Positions 34,930 to 46,415 of a stretch of 64,000 nt of DNA are shown piece after piece. The position numbers and the translations under genes are program-made. The notes beneath the pieces were generated by a model. That model was not told the DNA's origin. It saw only the letters and a list, made by a program, of their open reading frames with translations, and made no database searches. The stretch spans positions 3,288,471-3,352,470 of the forward strand of contig NC_052351.1 of the NCBI RefSeq assembly GCF_009727055.1, given 5' to 3'. The stretch's first letter is position 1. Each line of letters starts with the position of its first letter. The DNA comes from Benincasa hispida (taxonomy: Eukaryota > Streptophyta > Magnoliopsida > Cucurbitales > Cucurbitaceae).

Positions 34930-35500
34930 CTTCGCTTTTGTGGTATATATCTCTCTCTAGTTATTTTTCAATATATTTTAAACTTAGAAATATATGTATG
35001 TTTTTGGAATTGTTTCTCTAGTTTATATATATTTTTGGGTTGATCTGTATTTATATGTATGTTTTTGTATGTTTTTTGGTATGTTTTTTATTGTATGTTT
35101 TTTGGGCTGATCGATGAAATTCTTATATTTTTTTATTTGTATGTTTTTGGACTGATTTAGTTTATGTATGTTTTTTATTTGTATGTATATGTATGTTTTT
35201 GGATTGATCTAGTTTTATGTATGTTTTTGGGCTGATCTTATATATATATTTTTTAATTTTTTTTTATTTAGTTGGGTTGATTTAAACTTAGAAATATATG
35301 TATGTTAAACTTATAAATCTTATATGTATTTGTTGGGTTGTTTGTAGATCTTAAATCTTAGATCTTATATTTGTTTATTTGTTTGGGCGGATTTAAATAT
35401 ATAATTTATAAATCTTAGATCTGGTCTGATTTAAATGTATAATATTTAGATGTTATATGTTAAAACTAGAAATTGGATTTTGTTGGGTTGACATATTAAC
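34930..35500. repeat. Low-complexity TATGTATGTTTTTGG-rich stretch
   Basis: The motif ATGTATGTTTTTGG or close variants recurs many times, mixed with GGGCTGATCT and TTGATCTAGTT. It lies between the MULE subterminal region and its transposase remnant and has no coding content. Confidence 0.6.
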
Positions 35501-35554
35501 ATATTTTTTGTCAACTAACACTTGAAAAAAACATAATAAATATGTGAAGATTTA

Positions 35555-37345
35555 GTAATTCTTGAAGCTGTAAATGATAGAGATAGTGACATTGACGTTG
35601 AAGTCGATGAATTATTTGGAAACGACAGTAGTGGTAAACATGATCTTGAGTTGGTACCGGTATAAATGTTCACCCAAATAGATTGGAAAATGACAAATCA
35701 ACGTGTGAACTAGGGTCTACTTTGGAAGAAATGAATGTAGGAGTAGATAAGTGTAGTTTAATCAAAAAAAAAAAAATGTTGTTTAATGCCAAATAAATTT
35801 ACAACTTGCTGTAAAAAAAATATCGTGTGGCAGAACACTACGAAATTGTTGTAGTGGAATCAAATCAGGATCTTTGGTATGTTAAATGTAAATCATGGAG
35901 TGACGGTTGTGCTACGGGCATGTCGGCGCAAAACTCATGGGATGCTCGAAATTACAAAACTTCAAGGAGAACACTCATGTTTGTTTGCATAATTGACACG
36001 GGATCATTCACAGTTGGATTCAAATTTCATGAGTATCAAAATTCAAAATCTGGTTAAAGCTGATCTGTGGCCCTACTTCAATAAGCTATTAAAAAACAAT
36101 ATGGTATAATGTCAATTATAGACGGGTGTGGCAAGCCAAGAGAAAAGCGTTAATTGCTGTGTTTGGCGATTGGAAGAAATCATATTCGGAGCTTCCGTAT
36201 TGGCTGAGTGCTGTTGTTCATTACAATCCAAGAACACAAACATTTTGGTTTTTCCTTCCCTCTGATGTGTTAGGTACGACTATTTTTGGATGAGTATTTT
36301 GGTTTTTTGGTACTGCAAGAGAAGGGTTCAACCATTGTAGGCCATTAATCCTTGATAGAACTCTACGGAAAGTATAAGGGAAAATTATTGACAGCTTTAT
36401 CTATTGATGCAAACGGACATCTATCGTAGAAGGTGAGAATTCGTCCAGCTGGTCATGGTTTTTGTGGGCATTGCGTGAATATGTTATCTAAAGAGAGGGT
36501 ATTTGCTTGATTTCTGACAGACATAAGGGCATTCTTGTTGCAATTAATAATGAAGAAATTGGTTGGAATGAACCTAGAGCGTACCATTAATATTGTCTTC
36601 GCCATGTTGCCAGTAATTTCAATACAAAATACAAATCGAAGCAATTAAAAAATTTGGTGTTTAAGGTCGAAAATCAACACCAAAAGCATAAGTTCATTCG
36701 GTGCATGAAAGAATTGAAACAATTGCACCCTACATGTCTTGAATTTTTTCCAGACATTGACTTGGAAAAATGGACACAATCACACGATGGTGGGTACTGC
36801 TATGGGTGGATGACCAACAATGCAGCGGAATGGATGAACGATATTTTCAAATGTGCTAGAATGTTACCAATTACTTCTTTGGTTAGGCTAACATTCTATC
36901 ACACAATATTGTATTTTGAACGTCGAATACAAGAAATCAATGAAGCACTCGATCGTGGGGACATATATACAGAATATGTAGTATGATTTCTCCCTACAAA
37001 GGACAACACACCCGAGTTTTAAGTTTGAAATAAAAACATGTTCTTGCAATAAGTGGCAATTATTCAAGATTCCATTACTTATTGATGAGTGCTACAAATT
37101 GTCCAATTTCAAGCGTTGTCATGAAGGCCGCTTTCATCCAATTCAACACCCAGATTATTGGCCAGAATTATCATTTATAGAAATTTGTCCAAAATGATTA
37201 AGAGAACGATGTAGGCCAAAAAGTACGCGCATTCATAATGAAATGGATTGGAGAAAAGCAAGCAAAAAAGTGCGATGTACAATTTGTAAAAGAGAAGGAC
37301 ATAACAGACACACTTTTCCACACCATACACTGGGTGCTTCGTCTC
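35555..37345 (+). pseudogene. MuDR-type MULE transposase pseudogene
   Basis: In order: an acidic N-terminal stretch (DRDSDIDVEVDELFGND); a MuDR-type DNA-binding segment (VVVESNQDLWYVKCKSWSDG at about 35850-35910); and the MULE catalytic region (YGKYKGKLLTALSIDANGH, LISDRHKGILVAINNEE, then WTQSHDGGYCYGWMTNNAAE with the expected Glu near the end of that piece). A SWIM-like CSCNKWQLFKIP follows, then a CTICKREGHNRHTF knuckle. Decay is clear: stops and frameshifts split it, the first catalytic Asp motif (usually QIDGTHLYGKY in this family) is shortened to LIELYGKY, the SWIM CxH half is deleted, and the knuckle's last Cys is Phe. Protein comparisons are from memory of the family. Confidence 0.88.
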
Positions 37346-37369
37346 CGGGTCATTATGTGTATTTTTTTT

Positions 37370-37510
37370 TACTTGTATATTTCATGTATTTGTATCCTTT
37401 ATGTATTTATATTTTTCATGTATTTGTATTCTTTATGTATTTCTAATGAATTTATGTAATAAATTTATTTTATGTACTTGTATTTTTTTATGTACTTTTT
37501 ATGTCATGGA
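37370..37510. repeat. Short tandem TTCATGTATTTGTATYCTTTATG repeat
   Basis: Two to three imperfect 30-35 bp copies with the core CATGTATTTGTAT and TTTATGTATTT lie between the transposase and plant-mobile-domain remnants. Confidence 0.6.
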
Positions 37511-37639
37511 TTTTATTATGTGATATAATTTGAACTTTTTAGGTGATGGAGCATGGTCCTTCTAATTATGTACAATTGTACCAACAAAACACACATCGTT
37601 CACAGACAGTATGGGATAGTTCTTCCATTATAGCGTTAA

Positions 37640-39200
37640 GTTGTCGAAGAAGAGAGGCTGCACAACACACTATCTCATTTTGATCACTGCATTATTCCAT
37701 ATGTTCAGGAGGCAGGTTTTCTTGGGGTTGCACAAATTAGTTTCATACAGCTTGATTGACACCTTATTATTGCTTTAGTTGATCGTTGGAGACCAGAGAC
37801 CCACACATTTCACCTGCCCTATAGGGAATGTACGATTATGTTGCAGGATGTTACCATACAATTTGGGTTACGAGTGGACGGGCAACCACTGATAGGCTCA
37901 TTATGGTATGACTGGAATAACGTTTGTGAATAGCTCTTAGGCGTTCTACCAGAGGATCTGAAGGGATCAATATTGAGTATCCCTTGGTTGGTGTCCCAGT
38001 TTCCCGAATTGCCTTCCGATGCCGATGATATTAGCGTATGTAGGTACACACGAGCATACATCCTGCAACTTATTGGAGGATTTTTATTTGCCAACAAGTC
38101 AAATACTCTGGTGCATCTCATGTTCCTTTCATTATTATCTGATTTCGAGCACACTGGTACTTTCTCGTGGGGCGGTGCATGTATTGCATGGTTGTACTAG
38201 GAACTTTATCAGGCTTCCAAGCACAAGCGTTGGAAATAGCGGGACCACTGATGGCTTATGATCGATTTCTAATTATAGCACCACAAGTCCAACTACAGGC
38301 CCCAGTCATCATCCACTAGATATTATTTTATTTATATAATTATTTCGTTACCATTTTATGTAAGAATATAAATTAATTGTATTTTTTATAATTTTAGATG
38401 GAGTGGTGTATTAATTGCCTCTGAATAGTCAGCAAATATGTTGCTCGTATATAGAACAATATTTGACATGCTGATGCCCAATCAGGTAGTAAATATGTAT
38501 ATAAATGAATATTTAAAACATTTTACATGTTTACTTATTATTATTTTTTTGTCTGGTTATTTGGACGTCATACACACAGATTTGGTCATCCTTGCCTGAT
38601 TATTGTCGTGACGGTGAAGACATCTGGTTGACTGTTAGCCCTCTTATATGCTTCCATTAAGTAGAGTGGCATCATCCAGATCGTGTGCTGAGACAGCTCG
38701 GTATGTGACAAACGATACATTCGTTGTCCTATATACTCCCAGTACTACACCAAATCGATTTAAGAGGTAAGCATGACCAAGACTGACGTCAAATCCATTC
38801 GGAATATTTATCCTACTGGCATGAACGACGTGATCATTGTGCAAATTAACAAATGGGCCAGCTGTATCAGACGACTACTTTTCCTGGTACAATTTGATCA
38901 CAATGCGATTTATCTCACCTGACAACGCTTACTGTTACTGCATGGTAAGAGATTTAAAATCAGACATTTTCCATATATATGATATGAATATTGTTTAATA
39001 TATATATTTTTTATTGTACAGAATAATTTTGTCGGCGATGTTCAACAATATTCAGTGCAGAACAACTTACCAGAATTGGATTCTATGTGTCAACAAACAT
39101 TAACATAGAAGATATTATTCAACAAACAAGACAACTCAATGTTGTTGACATCGATCGAAGACGTATTCATCGTAGACGACAACGACAATAGGGTGAACCT
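37640..39200 (+). pseudogene. Plant mobile domain (MAIN/PP7-long-form-like) pseudogene inside the MULE
   Basis: Plus-strand pieces read [40 protein letters not shown] and LLGVLPEDLKG. A longer piece at 37973-38200 contains RYTRAYILQLIGGFLFANKS and LLSDFEHTGTFSWGGACIAW, and later pieces include VEWHHPDRVLRQLG and an Arg-rich tail. These are hallmarks of the plant mobile domain found in MAIN and MAIL1 and often annotated as 'serine/threonine-protein phosphatase 7 long form homolog'. Stops (such as after FIQLD and NNVCE), frameshifts and AT-rich gaps, possibly introns, interrupt it. It follows the transposase on the same strand within the same inverted repeats. By family knowledge such domains occur both in host silencing factors and in transposable elements. 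Confidence 0.85.
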
Positions 39201-39746
39201 AATTTAGAGGGACACGAAGACAACTGCATAAGGAGTAAGGGCCAGGGGGTCGTTTTTAAATCCCACATTGTATCATTTTCAAATTGTAAATTAAAGAACT
39301 AATTGTAAATATTCTTTAATATCATGGTTTTTTTTTAAATATGTGTGCAAGATGTTTTCATTGTAGATTAAATATATAATTAAGTTTAATAATAAGAAAT
39401 TAAGTTTAATAATTAAGTTTAACAAAAAAAAAAACAATCATAAGCAACAATAAAGGAATTAAGTTTAACAATTAGCTTGAAAAAAAAATATATAAGCAAA
39501 TCGTATACCGAATACATGAGTTTGCTTGACCGGTCAACCAATCAGCCGACGTGGTCAGCTGACTGGATTAAATGGTACTTGTGTACCGGGTACACGAGTA
39601 TGCCACATGAAAATCATGTTCTCAATACACGATTCCACTACCTTAGTTTTGTCAATACTTTGTCAAAACACCTATTCTTCGAAATTGTTTTCTTCCAACC
39701 CTATTTTTGTCATTATCTATTAAAAAAAACATTATTTAAAAAAATC

Positions 39747-40543
39747 AAAAAAAAAAAAAAAACAATACTTATTACGTTTAAATGGTTGCATGCATTTTTA
39801 TTTTGTTTTATATGTGTTTTTTTATTAAAAAATTATTGTTTATTTTTAATATGATCATCCGAGTCTAATTTAGTATATGTTGTTAATAACATTCTTTGAT
39901 TTGAATATTCTTATATTGAATGTAAATCTTTAAATTGGGTCACGTTTCAAACCTATTATTCATCGATTTTAACGTACATCATTTTCTTCGTTAAATATTT
40001 GTGAATAAAATAAATAAAATAGTAGGTAATATGAATATAACTCGACTAACATAAAATTTATATTATCGATCACGAGTTTAAATATTCGACTCTTACATCT
40101 CACATATTGNAAAATCTCAAAATATAAAATTTAATTATTAAGACACCAAAAGCAAGTTATAAATTTTTCTATTATTATTTTGGCATGAACATAGAAACAC
40201 ATATTAAAATATTATTTTGATTTGTATCCTTTGAACTTTGTTTAGGTTTAATCTATACATTATTTAATTGTTTAATTTCAGTTTTTGAATTTCCAGTAAA
40301 ATTTCAGTCTTTTAAAGTTAATTTTGAACGAAATTGACTAAATAATCATAATAATTTAATTCAAGAAATCATAATATACAAATACATTTTTCAAATTTAT
40401 AATAAAAATACCAATAAGTGATTAAAAAAAATCTAAAAAGTTAACAATAAATTTGTCGAACTAAATTTAAGATCTATTAAAAGTCGAAGACTAAAATTAA
40501 TGTATTCAAATTGAACCATAAAGACTAAAATAAAATTAAGGAC
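39747..40543. other. Intergenic; SINE-like scrap and one undetermined base
   Basis: The sequence at 40030-40090 (AATATAACTCGACTAACATA then ATCGATCACGAGTTTAAATA) resembles A and B boxes of a decayed tRNA-derived SINE. Base 40110 is N. No gene is seen. Confidence 0.4.
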
Positions 40544-40943
40544 AAATATCAATTTATATTCGTGAACTTTGGGAATTATATCAATTTAAACTATAAACTA
40601 ATAATTGTATTAATTTAAACCCAAATATTTTGTAAGTATATCAATTTAAATCAATTTATACGACTGTATTAATTAAAACCATCAATTATAGTTTATTTAG
40701 ATACATTTATGAAAGTTAAGGGTTTAAATTGATATACTCATGAAATATCAATTTATATCCGTGAACTTTTGGAGTTGTATCAATTTAAACCACAAACTAA
40801 TAATTGTATTAATTTAAACCAAAAACTTTTGTGAGTGTATCAATTTAAATTAATTTATATAATTGTATGAATTAAAACCATCAATTATAGTTTATTTAGA
40901 TACATTTATGAAAGTTCAGGTTTTAAATTGATATACTCATGAA
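40544..40943. repeat. 198-bp tandem duplication
   Basis: Copies start at 40544 and 40742 with AAATATCAATTTATATYCGT and stay closely similar to about 40943. Each contains several forward and inverted TATCAATTTAAA / TTTAAATTGATA words. Related words recur at 48600-48900. Confidence 0.85.
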
Positions 40944-41283
40944 AGTTTAAGGTCGATATAACTCTAAAATTTAGAGTTTAAATTGATACAATTAGATTTT
41001 ATATTATATATAATTTAGAATTGTTTTCAAATATAGGAAAATTGATCAAAATATTTACAACTATAGTAAAATTTTAACATATATGATGAACTATGATTGC
41101 AATAGAGTACTATTTGTCTCTATATAGATCGTGATAGATAGAGTAATCTATCATTATTTAGGAATGGTGATATTTTATTATTATTTATAAATATTTTCGT
41201 CAAATCGTGTTTTAAAATAATTTGCCTGTTAAGTTACCCGAGTAGATCAATGCAAATTAAATATAATACAGTGAGGTGCAATC

Positions 41284-41289
41284 CACGTG
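41284..41289. promoter_or_regulatory. G-box (CACGTG) upstream of the MFS gene
   Basis: A perfect CACGTG within ATCCACGTGCAC lies 239 bp before the start codon. G-boxes are known bZIP and bHLH binding sites; function here is inference. Confidence 0.4.
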
Positions 41290-41467
41290 CACTCACGGAT
41301 ACACTCGTCAAACTGAAACCAGAGTCAACCATACATAGAAATAGCGACCAATTAAATGCGAACATAACATAGGCTCAACTCTACTTCGTTCCCCAGACGA
41401 AAACCCCCGCTTTCTTCTTCCTCTCCAAACATTGCGCCCCATTCGTTATTTTCCAATTTGCTTTCGC

Positions 41468-41474
41468 TATAAAG
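41468..41474 (+). promoter_or_regulatory. Possible TATA box of the MFS gene
   Basis: TATAAAG lies 55 bp before the ATG. If used it would leave only a 20-30 bp 5' UTR, so transcription may instead start upstream. Confidence 0.25.
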
Positions 41475-41522
41475 ATACAACAAATTTCGAGCTCTGAAGC
41501 TTTTCCTGATCTCTCTCCAACA

Positions 41523-44500
41523 ATGGAGGTCTTCTACTATCTCGTTTTCGGGGCACTGGGTGCCATAGTTGCAGCTATCGAGCTGAGTAAAAACAACAGG
41601 GACAGAATCAACACCACCACCGCTTTCAATTCCTTCAAGAACAATTACCTTCTTGTATACTCTCTCATGATGGGTACGTACGTCCACCGGTTTCTTTTTT
41701 CATCTACAGATCTGAATCTTTATCCTTCATGGTCCTTGGATCTCACTCGACATCGCCATTGTTGTTTTTCGTTGTTTATTTTCACCGAGCTTATCCTTGT
41801 TGATGTATCTGGGATTTGTCGTGGATCTGATCTAATTTCTTGTGCTTTCTGAGGTTGTTATTTGGATCAATTGATCGTTTATTATGCCATTTTGTTGGAA
41901 TCTATCTTTGGTATAATTGATTTAGTAATGGGTGTGAGATTGAGGTAGATAAGTAGATTGGTGGTCTCTTTGTGGGTGTTTTTTTTTTTTTTTTTTTTTT
42001 TTTTTGCCCCCTCATGTTGGAATCGAAATCCTTATCGTTAATGATATGATACTCTTGTTTAGCAATTCACATGGGGTTGAGATGGCTTAGGTAGCCATTG
42101 GTATTGCCAATGAAATAAACATCGAGTTTGTTTTCTTATACTCCTTAATTATGTGGAAAGTGGGAAAATGTTTTTATATATCTCATAATATTGTAAAAAC
42201 TCGTTTGTAGTAACACTAGGTTGGATAGATATTATTCATGTCAAAAGCTTCACAAGATATCTTGTTAGTGAAGCATTTATTTAATAGTTTAGTTACATGT
42301 CCATTTCCAACAAAAAAATCCCACACTGTGGCTAATACACCATTGACATAAGGTCCTTCCCTTTGCAGAAGTGGCATTCCCTACCAGTTTATCTATATGT
42401 TTTAAGGAACACATTCCAAATATACAAAGCAAATACTAGATGTCTTAAAGAACATATGCCGAATATTGTGTACAAATTGGTAATAGAGAAAATATATTCA
42501 AATTTGAACACGTGTAAACTTGTTTGGATATGATAAAGCTGCCAAGAAATATAATATAAAGCTGCGAAATTTGTACAATAAATGTTAGACTTGTTATCTC
42601 CTTTGTAAAAAACGAAAGCTATTTCCGTCAAATTTTAGACGGTGTCTTGTCTGTATCTGAATTTCTTCTTCAGTGATTTTCTGATATATATTCGTGCTTC
42701 TCTGGCCATAGCTGGGGATTGGTTGCAGGGGCCTTATGTGTACTATCTTTACAGTCAGTATGGCTATGGGAAAGGGGAGATTGGACAGCTTTTTATTGCT
42801 GGTTTTGGTTCCTCTATGTTGTTTGGGACAATTGTTGGATCACTTGCTGACAAACAGTAATTCTTCCCTCTTGAGCTTTGAAACACCATCGTGCTTTTTC
42901 AAAGGAAATGGAATATTAATATTGTTTCCATGCTTGTTATTTCAGGGGTCGAAAGAGAGCTTGTGTGACATATTGTATAACTTACATACTGAGTTGCTTC
43001 ACAAAGCATTCGCCCCAATATAAGGTTTTGATGTTGGGCCGTATTTTGGGAGGTATTGCCACTTCTCTCCTCTTTTCAGCATTTGAGTCGTGGCTTGTTG
43101 CAGAACATAATAAGGTAACTCATTGTTGCTCTGCCTTTTCCCAGTTTATATTAGCTTTTAGCTGGATACCATGTATTATCCTGTACGCAAATTTTTTTTC
43201 CCCTTTTCTCTTCCCCTCTTCACTGTAAATGGTTGGGACGATAGAGAGAGGAGATCGGTACTATGTAGCTATCATGATTTTCAACTATAGTTGATTGAGA
43301 ACCTATAAAGAACATGTATGTGGAACTTAGCATGTCTCAAGATTGTAAAATGGATATAAGTATTTAAATTTGTAACGTTTTTTTAGGTGATGCAATTTAA
43401 GTTTGCAGCCCAACTAGGCAGTCAGATGTGACATGACATTTTCTTACCCATAGTTGTTCTTTATACGGTGGCCTTTGTAATGGATATAAATTAACAATTG
43501 TGCATATTCACATTGAATTAGTGTGTATGCTTTCAAACTGTTGGATCTGTAAATCTAATTGTGACCATTCTTGATTACTCCAGAGCTTGTCTTTTCAACC
43601 TCTTGCTCTGCCTGAAATCTTGAGCACTTATGCCGATTGTTTTACCAGCTCATCTTCCCATTTCTGCCATTTAACTTATTTAAAGATTGTCTTTCAATGT
43701 GTTTTTCTTACAAAAAAAAAATAATAATAATAATAAATAAAGATTGTCTTTCAATTTAGTTCCAAAATCAATGATTAGTCTGGTTCTACACCTCTGCTTT
43801 TAAATTTTGGTTACCAATCTGTATATTGTATGTTTCTTCACGTCAATTTGGGTTCTCATAATGATGATGTTTCTCAACTGTGACTGTCAATTGCTATGAG
43901 TATGAATCTTGCGAGTGTTCTGTTCATTTTCAACAGAGGGGCTTTGAGCAACAATGGCTGTCAATTACATTCTCTAAAGCAATATTTCTTGGCAATGGTC
44001 TTATTGCCATTTTATCTGGGCTTTTTGGGAACGTACTAGTTGACTCCTTGGCTCTTGGGCCAGTGGCACCTTTTGATGCTGCTGCTTGCTTTCTTGCCCT
44101 TGGTATGGCCATAATCTTATCATCATGGATAGAGAATTATGGAGATCCATCTGAAAACAAAGACCTTCTCACGCAATTCAGGGGTGCAGCCGTGGCCATT
44201 GCTTCTGGTAGAGTCCTGATGCTTCTTCTTCTTCTTTATATATATATCAGTAAAATGATTGGATTTCACTCTCTGAACTTTTTGACATTATACATGCATC
44301 TTCACTTCAGTGAAGTGATAATGACTAAAAAGTGGCCATTATTCTCTCATTTTTATCTGTACAATCCTTGAACACAGTTAAAATGGTCTCCTAGGATCTT
44401 AAAAGGTTCTAAAAGATCAAGAGGGTTACCTATACAGTATACAGTATACATGCATCTGGACTTTGAAAATTATCTCCTACTCCCACTTCACTTGCTTACA

Positions 44501-46415
44501 AGGAACCAAAAAGGGGCATTGTTCTTTTTTTCTCATTTTAATTTTTACTGATCCATGAACTCAGTTTAAATGGCCCCCTGGGATCTTAAAAGGTTCTGAA
44601 AGATCACGAGGGTTAGCTTTACTTGTTATTGCCTTTTAACATCTTCTAATAAATATTAAAAATAAAAAATAAAAAGCTTTTTAGTTTATCTACACATTAG
44701 ATTTAGGCACTTCAATGAAAAAAGTTATTAGAAGTTCAAAAGCAGCCCATATTTCTAATAGAATCCATCCACGTTTTCATAGATGTTGTAGTTGTTCAGG
44801 GGAACGAGTTCTATTTTCTTGTCCATTCTATTTGTTCTGGTCATGGTCCATGGATCATTAAATGTTATTTTTGTTTGGTGGGCTTTTCCCCCATTATTAC
44901 TCCCATTATTTAGTTCGTCTTACTTGTTGATCAGATGAAAAAATCGCCCTCCTTGGTGCTATTCAGTCCCTGTTTGAAGGTTCAATGTATACCTTTGTTT
45001 TCCTTTGGACTCCTGCTCTTAGCCCGAATAATGAGGAGATTCCCCATGGCTTTATCTTTGCAACGTTCATGTTAGCTTCTATGTTAGGAAGCTCCCTAGC
45101 TTCTAGGTTACTGGCCCGTGCATCGTTAAGGGTGGAGAACTATATGCAGATTGTTTTCATTGTCTCGGCTGCATCTCTTGTTCTCCCAATAGTTACAAGT
45201 GTAAGTGTGTTCCATGCCTTACCCCGTTATATTTCCAAGGATCTACTAAGCTTCCAATTTATCATTCTTTCTTCTTTTTCTGGATTCCGAACAGTTCTTA
45301 GTAGCACCGTCCCAAGTAAAAGGTGGGAGCATCTCTTTTTCGGGCTGCATCCAGTTGATTGGATTCTGTGTCTTTGAGGCTTGTGTGGGTATTTTCTGGC
45401 CATCCATTATGAAAATGAGATCCCAGTACATTCCCGAAGAGGCGAGGAGCACCATTATGAATTTCTTCCGCATTCCTCTCAATATCTTCGTGTGTGTCGT
45501 GCTGTATAACGTACGTATAATCTCATTATACTTCTCCACTATTTCATGATCTCACGATGGTTTGAAGCCTTCGAGCTTCCTGTTGTGTAGCCACCTGAAG
45601 CTAACCACTGGGTAGTAGGAAAGCACATTTCTCTGCACATTTTATATATTCTTTCTTTTTATCCCTTGTCAGTTATTGATTGCTTATCATTTTCCTTGAA
45701 GGTTGATGCATTCCCGATCACCGTTATGTTTGGTATGTGCTCAATTTTCCTGTTTGTAGCCTCCATCCTGCAAAGGCGCCTCATGGTGATAGCAGACAAG
45801 CTAAGTAAGTCAATTCGACGCCCAAGCTTTTTCCTTTCAGTTAATGAATTTGACTGAATTCAGAGGGATAAACTTGTCAAGCCTGCACTGCTATTGCTTA
45901 AATATTTCATCTCATAGGAGATTGTTAGGTACTTGAGCCCCTTGAAAAATCACACCCCAAAAGCTAGCTATTAGGATGGGAGAGCCAAGCCATTTAAGTA
46001 CCACATTGGTCATCCTATTCTAACCAATGTGGGACAAAGGCATCCCGTACTACCATGGTTCCTAACAATACCCCATTCCTGGAAAGCAAACGTCCCGGCG
46101 GCTACTCCGGCGGTACTTTACTCGGCCACTAATACCATTATTAGGTACTTAAGCATCTTGGAGAACCACACCCCAAAAGCTAGTTATTGGGGTGGGAGAG
46201 CCAAACCACTTAAGTACCACATTGGCCATCCCATTCTAACCAATGTGGGAAAAAGGAATCCCATACTACCTTGGTTTTTAATACATATCTCTTATTAGGA
46301 TTTCATTGTTTGTGTAATTCATGTTAAACTCGACATTGTTCATCTTATATCAGAGACAGAAATCAGGCCTATTTTCCGGGAAAAGGATGCAGAGATGGAG
46401 CCTTTGAATGCCTAG
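41523..46415 (+). CDS. MFS transporter of the MFSD5 / molybdate-anion transporter family (8 exons)
   Basis: Exons 41523-41673, 42712-42856, 42946-43114, 43937-44207, 44935-45200, 45295-45510, 45702-45804 and 46354-46415 have GT-AG borders and compatible phases and encode 460 residues, the length I recall for Arabidopsis At4g27720. It begins MEVFYYLVFGALGAIVAAIE and ends EKDAEMEPLNA. About twelve hydrophobic spans are visible. The loop GSLADKQGRKRA (residues about 93-104) is the MFS motif A between helices 2 and 3; other marks are MMAGDWLQGPYVYYLYSQYG, GRILGGIATSLLFSAFESWL and MRSQYIPEEARSTIMNFFRI. Family knowledge: the group includes algal MOT2, a molybdate transporter, and animal MFSD5; the plant substrate and membrane are not evident from sequence. 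Intron 7 contains a duplicated 130-bp repeat and intron 1 a long T run. No frame breaks. Confidence 0.94.
41981..42005. repeat. Long poly-T run in MFS intron 1
   Basis: A homopolymer of roughly 25 T bases starts shortly after GTGGGTG and precedes GCCCCC. Its exact length is prone to sequencing error. Confidence 0.8.
45925..46270. repeat. Two 130-bp direct repeats in MFS intron 7
   Basis: Copies at 45925-46054 and 46141-46270 start TTAGGTACTT, share CACACCCCAAAAGCTAG, ACTTAAGTACCACATTGG-like and TTCTAACCAATGTGGGA words, and end ATACTACC or GTACTACC. An 86-bp spacer with a G/C-rich GTCCCGGCGGCTACTCCGGC lies between them. It looks like an unclassified dispersed element or duplicated terminal segments of one. 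Confidence 0.8.

Larger units (their letters stand above)
34315..39746 (+). mobile_element. Mutator-like element (MULE) with transposase and plant-mobile-domain remnants
   Basis: The terminal inverted repeats are 34315-34361 and 39700-39746. They are 47 bp each with 45 matches, beginning GATTTTTTTAAATAAT and ending inward with ATAATGACAAAAATAGG. Both ends abut A runs of at least nine bases, compatible with a 9-bp poly-A target duplication, although homopolymer ambiguity prevents proof. Similar sub-terminal motifs (GGGTACACGAGTA and relatives) occur near both ends. Inside, on the plus strand, lie a decayed MuDR-type transposase and then a decayed plant mobile domain gene. Total length 5432 bp. 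Confidence 0.88.

Noticed and set aside
38644..38844. 66-codon minus-strand frame in the MULE
   Set aside because: It is antisense to a plus-strand plant-mobile-domain segment (VEWHHPDRVLRQLG), which explains the sequence better.
46029..46298. 89-codon frame in the MFS gene region
   Set aside because: It lies in intron 7, spans the duplicated 130-bp repeats, and the exon 7 to exon 8 join keeps the transporter frame without it.
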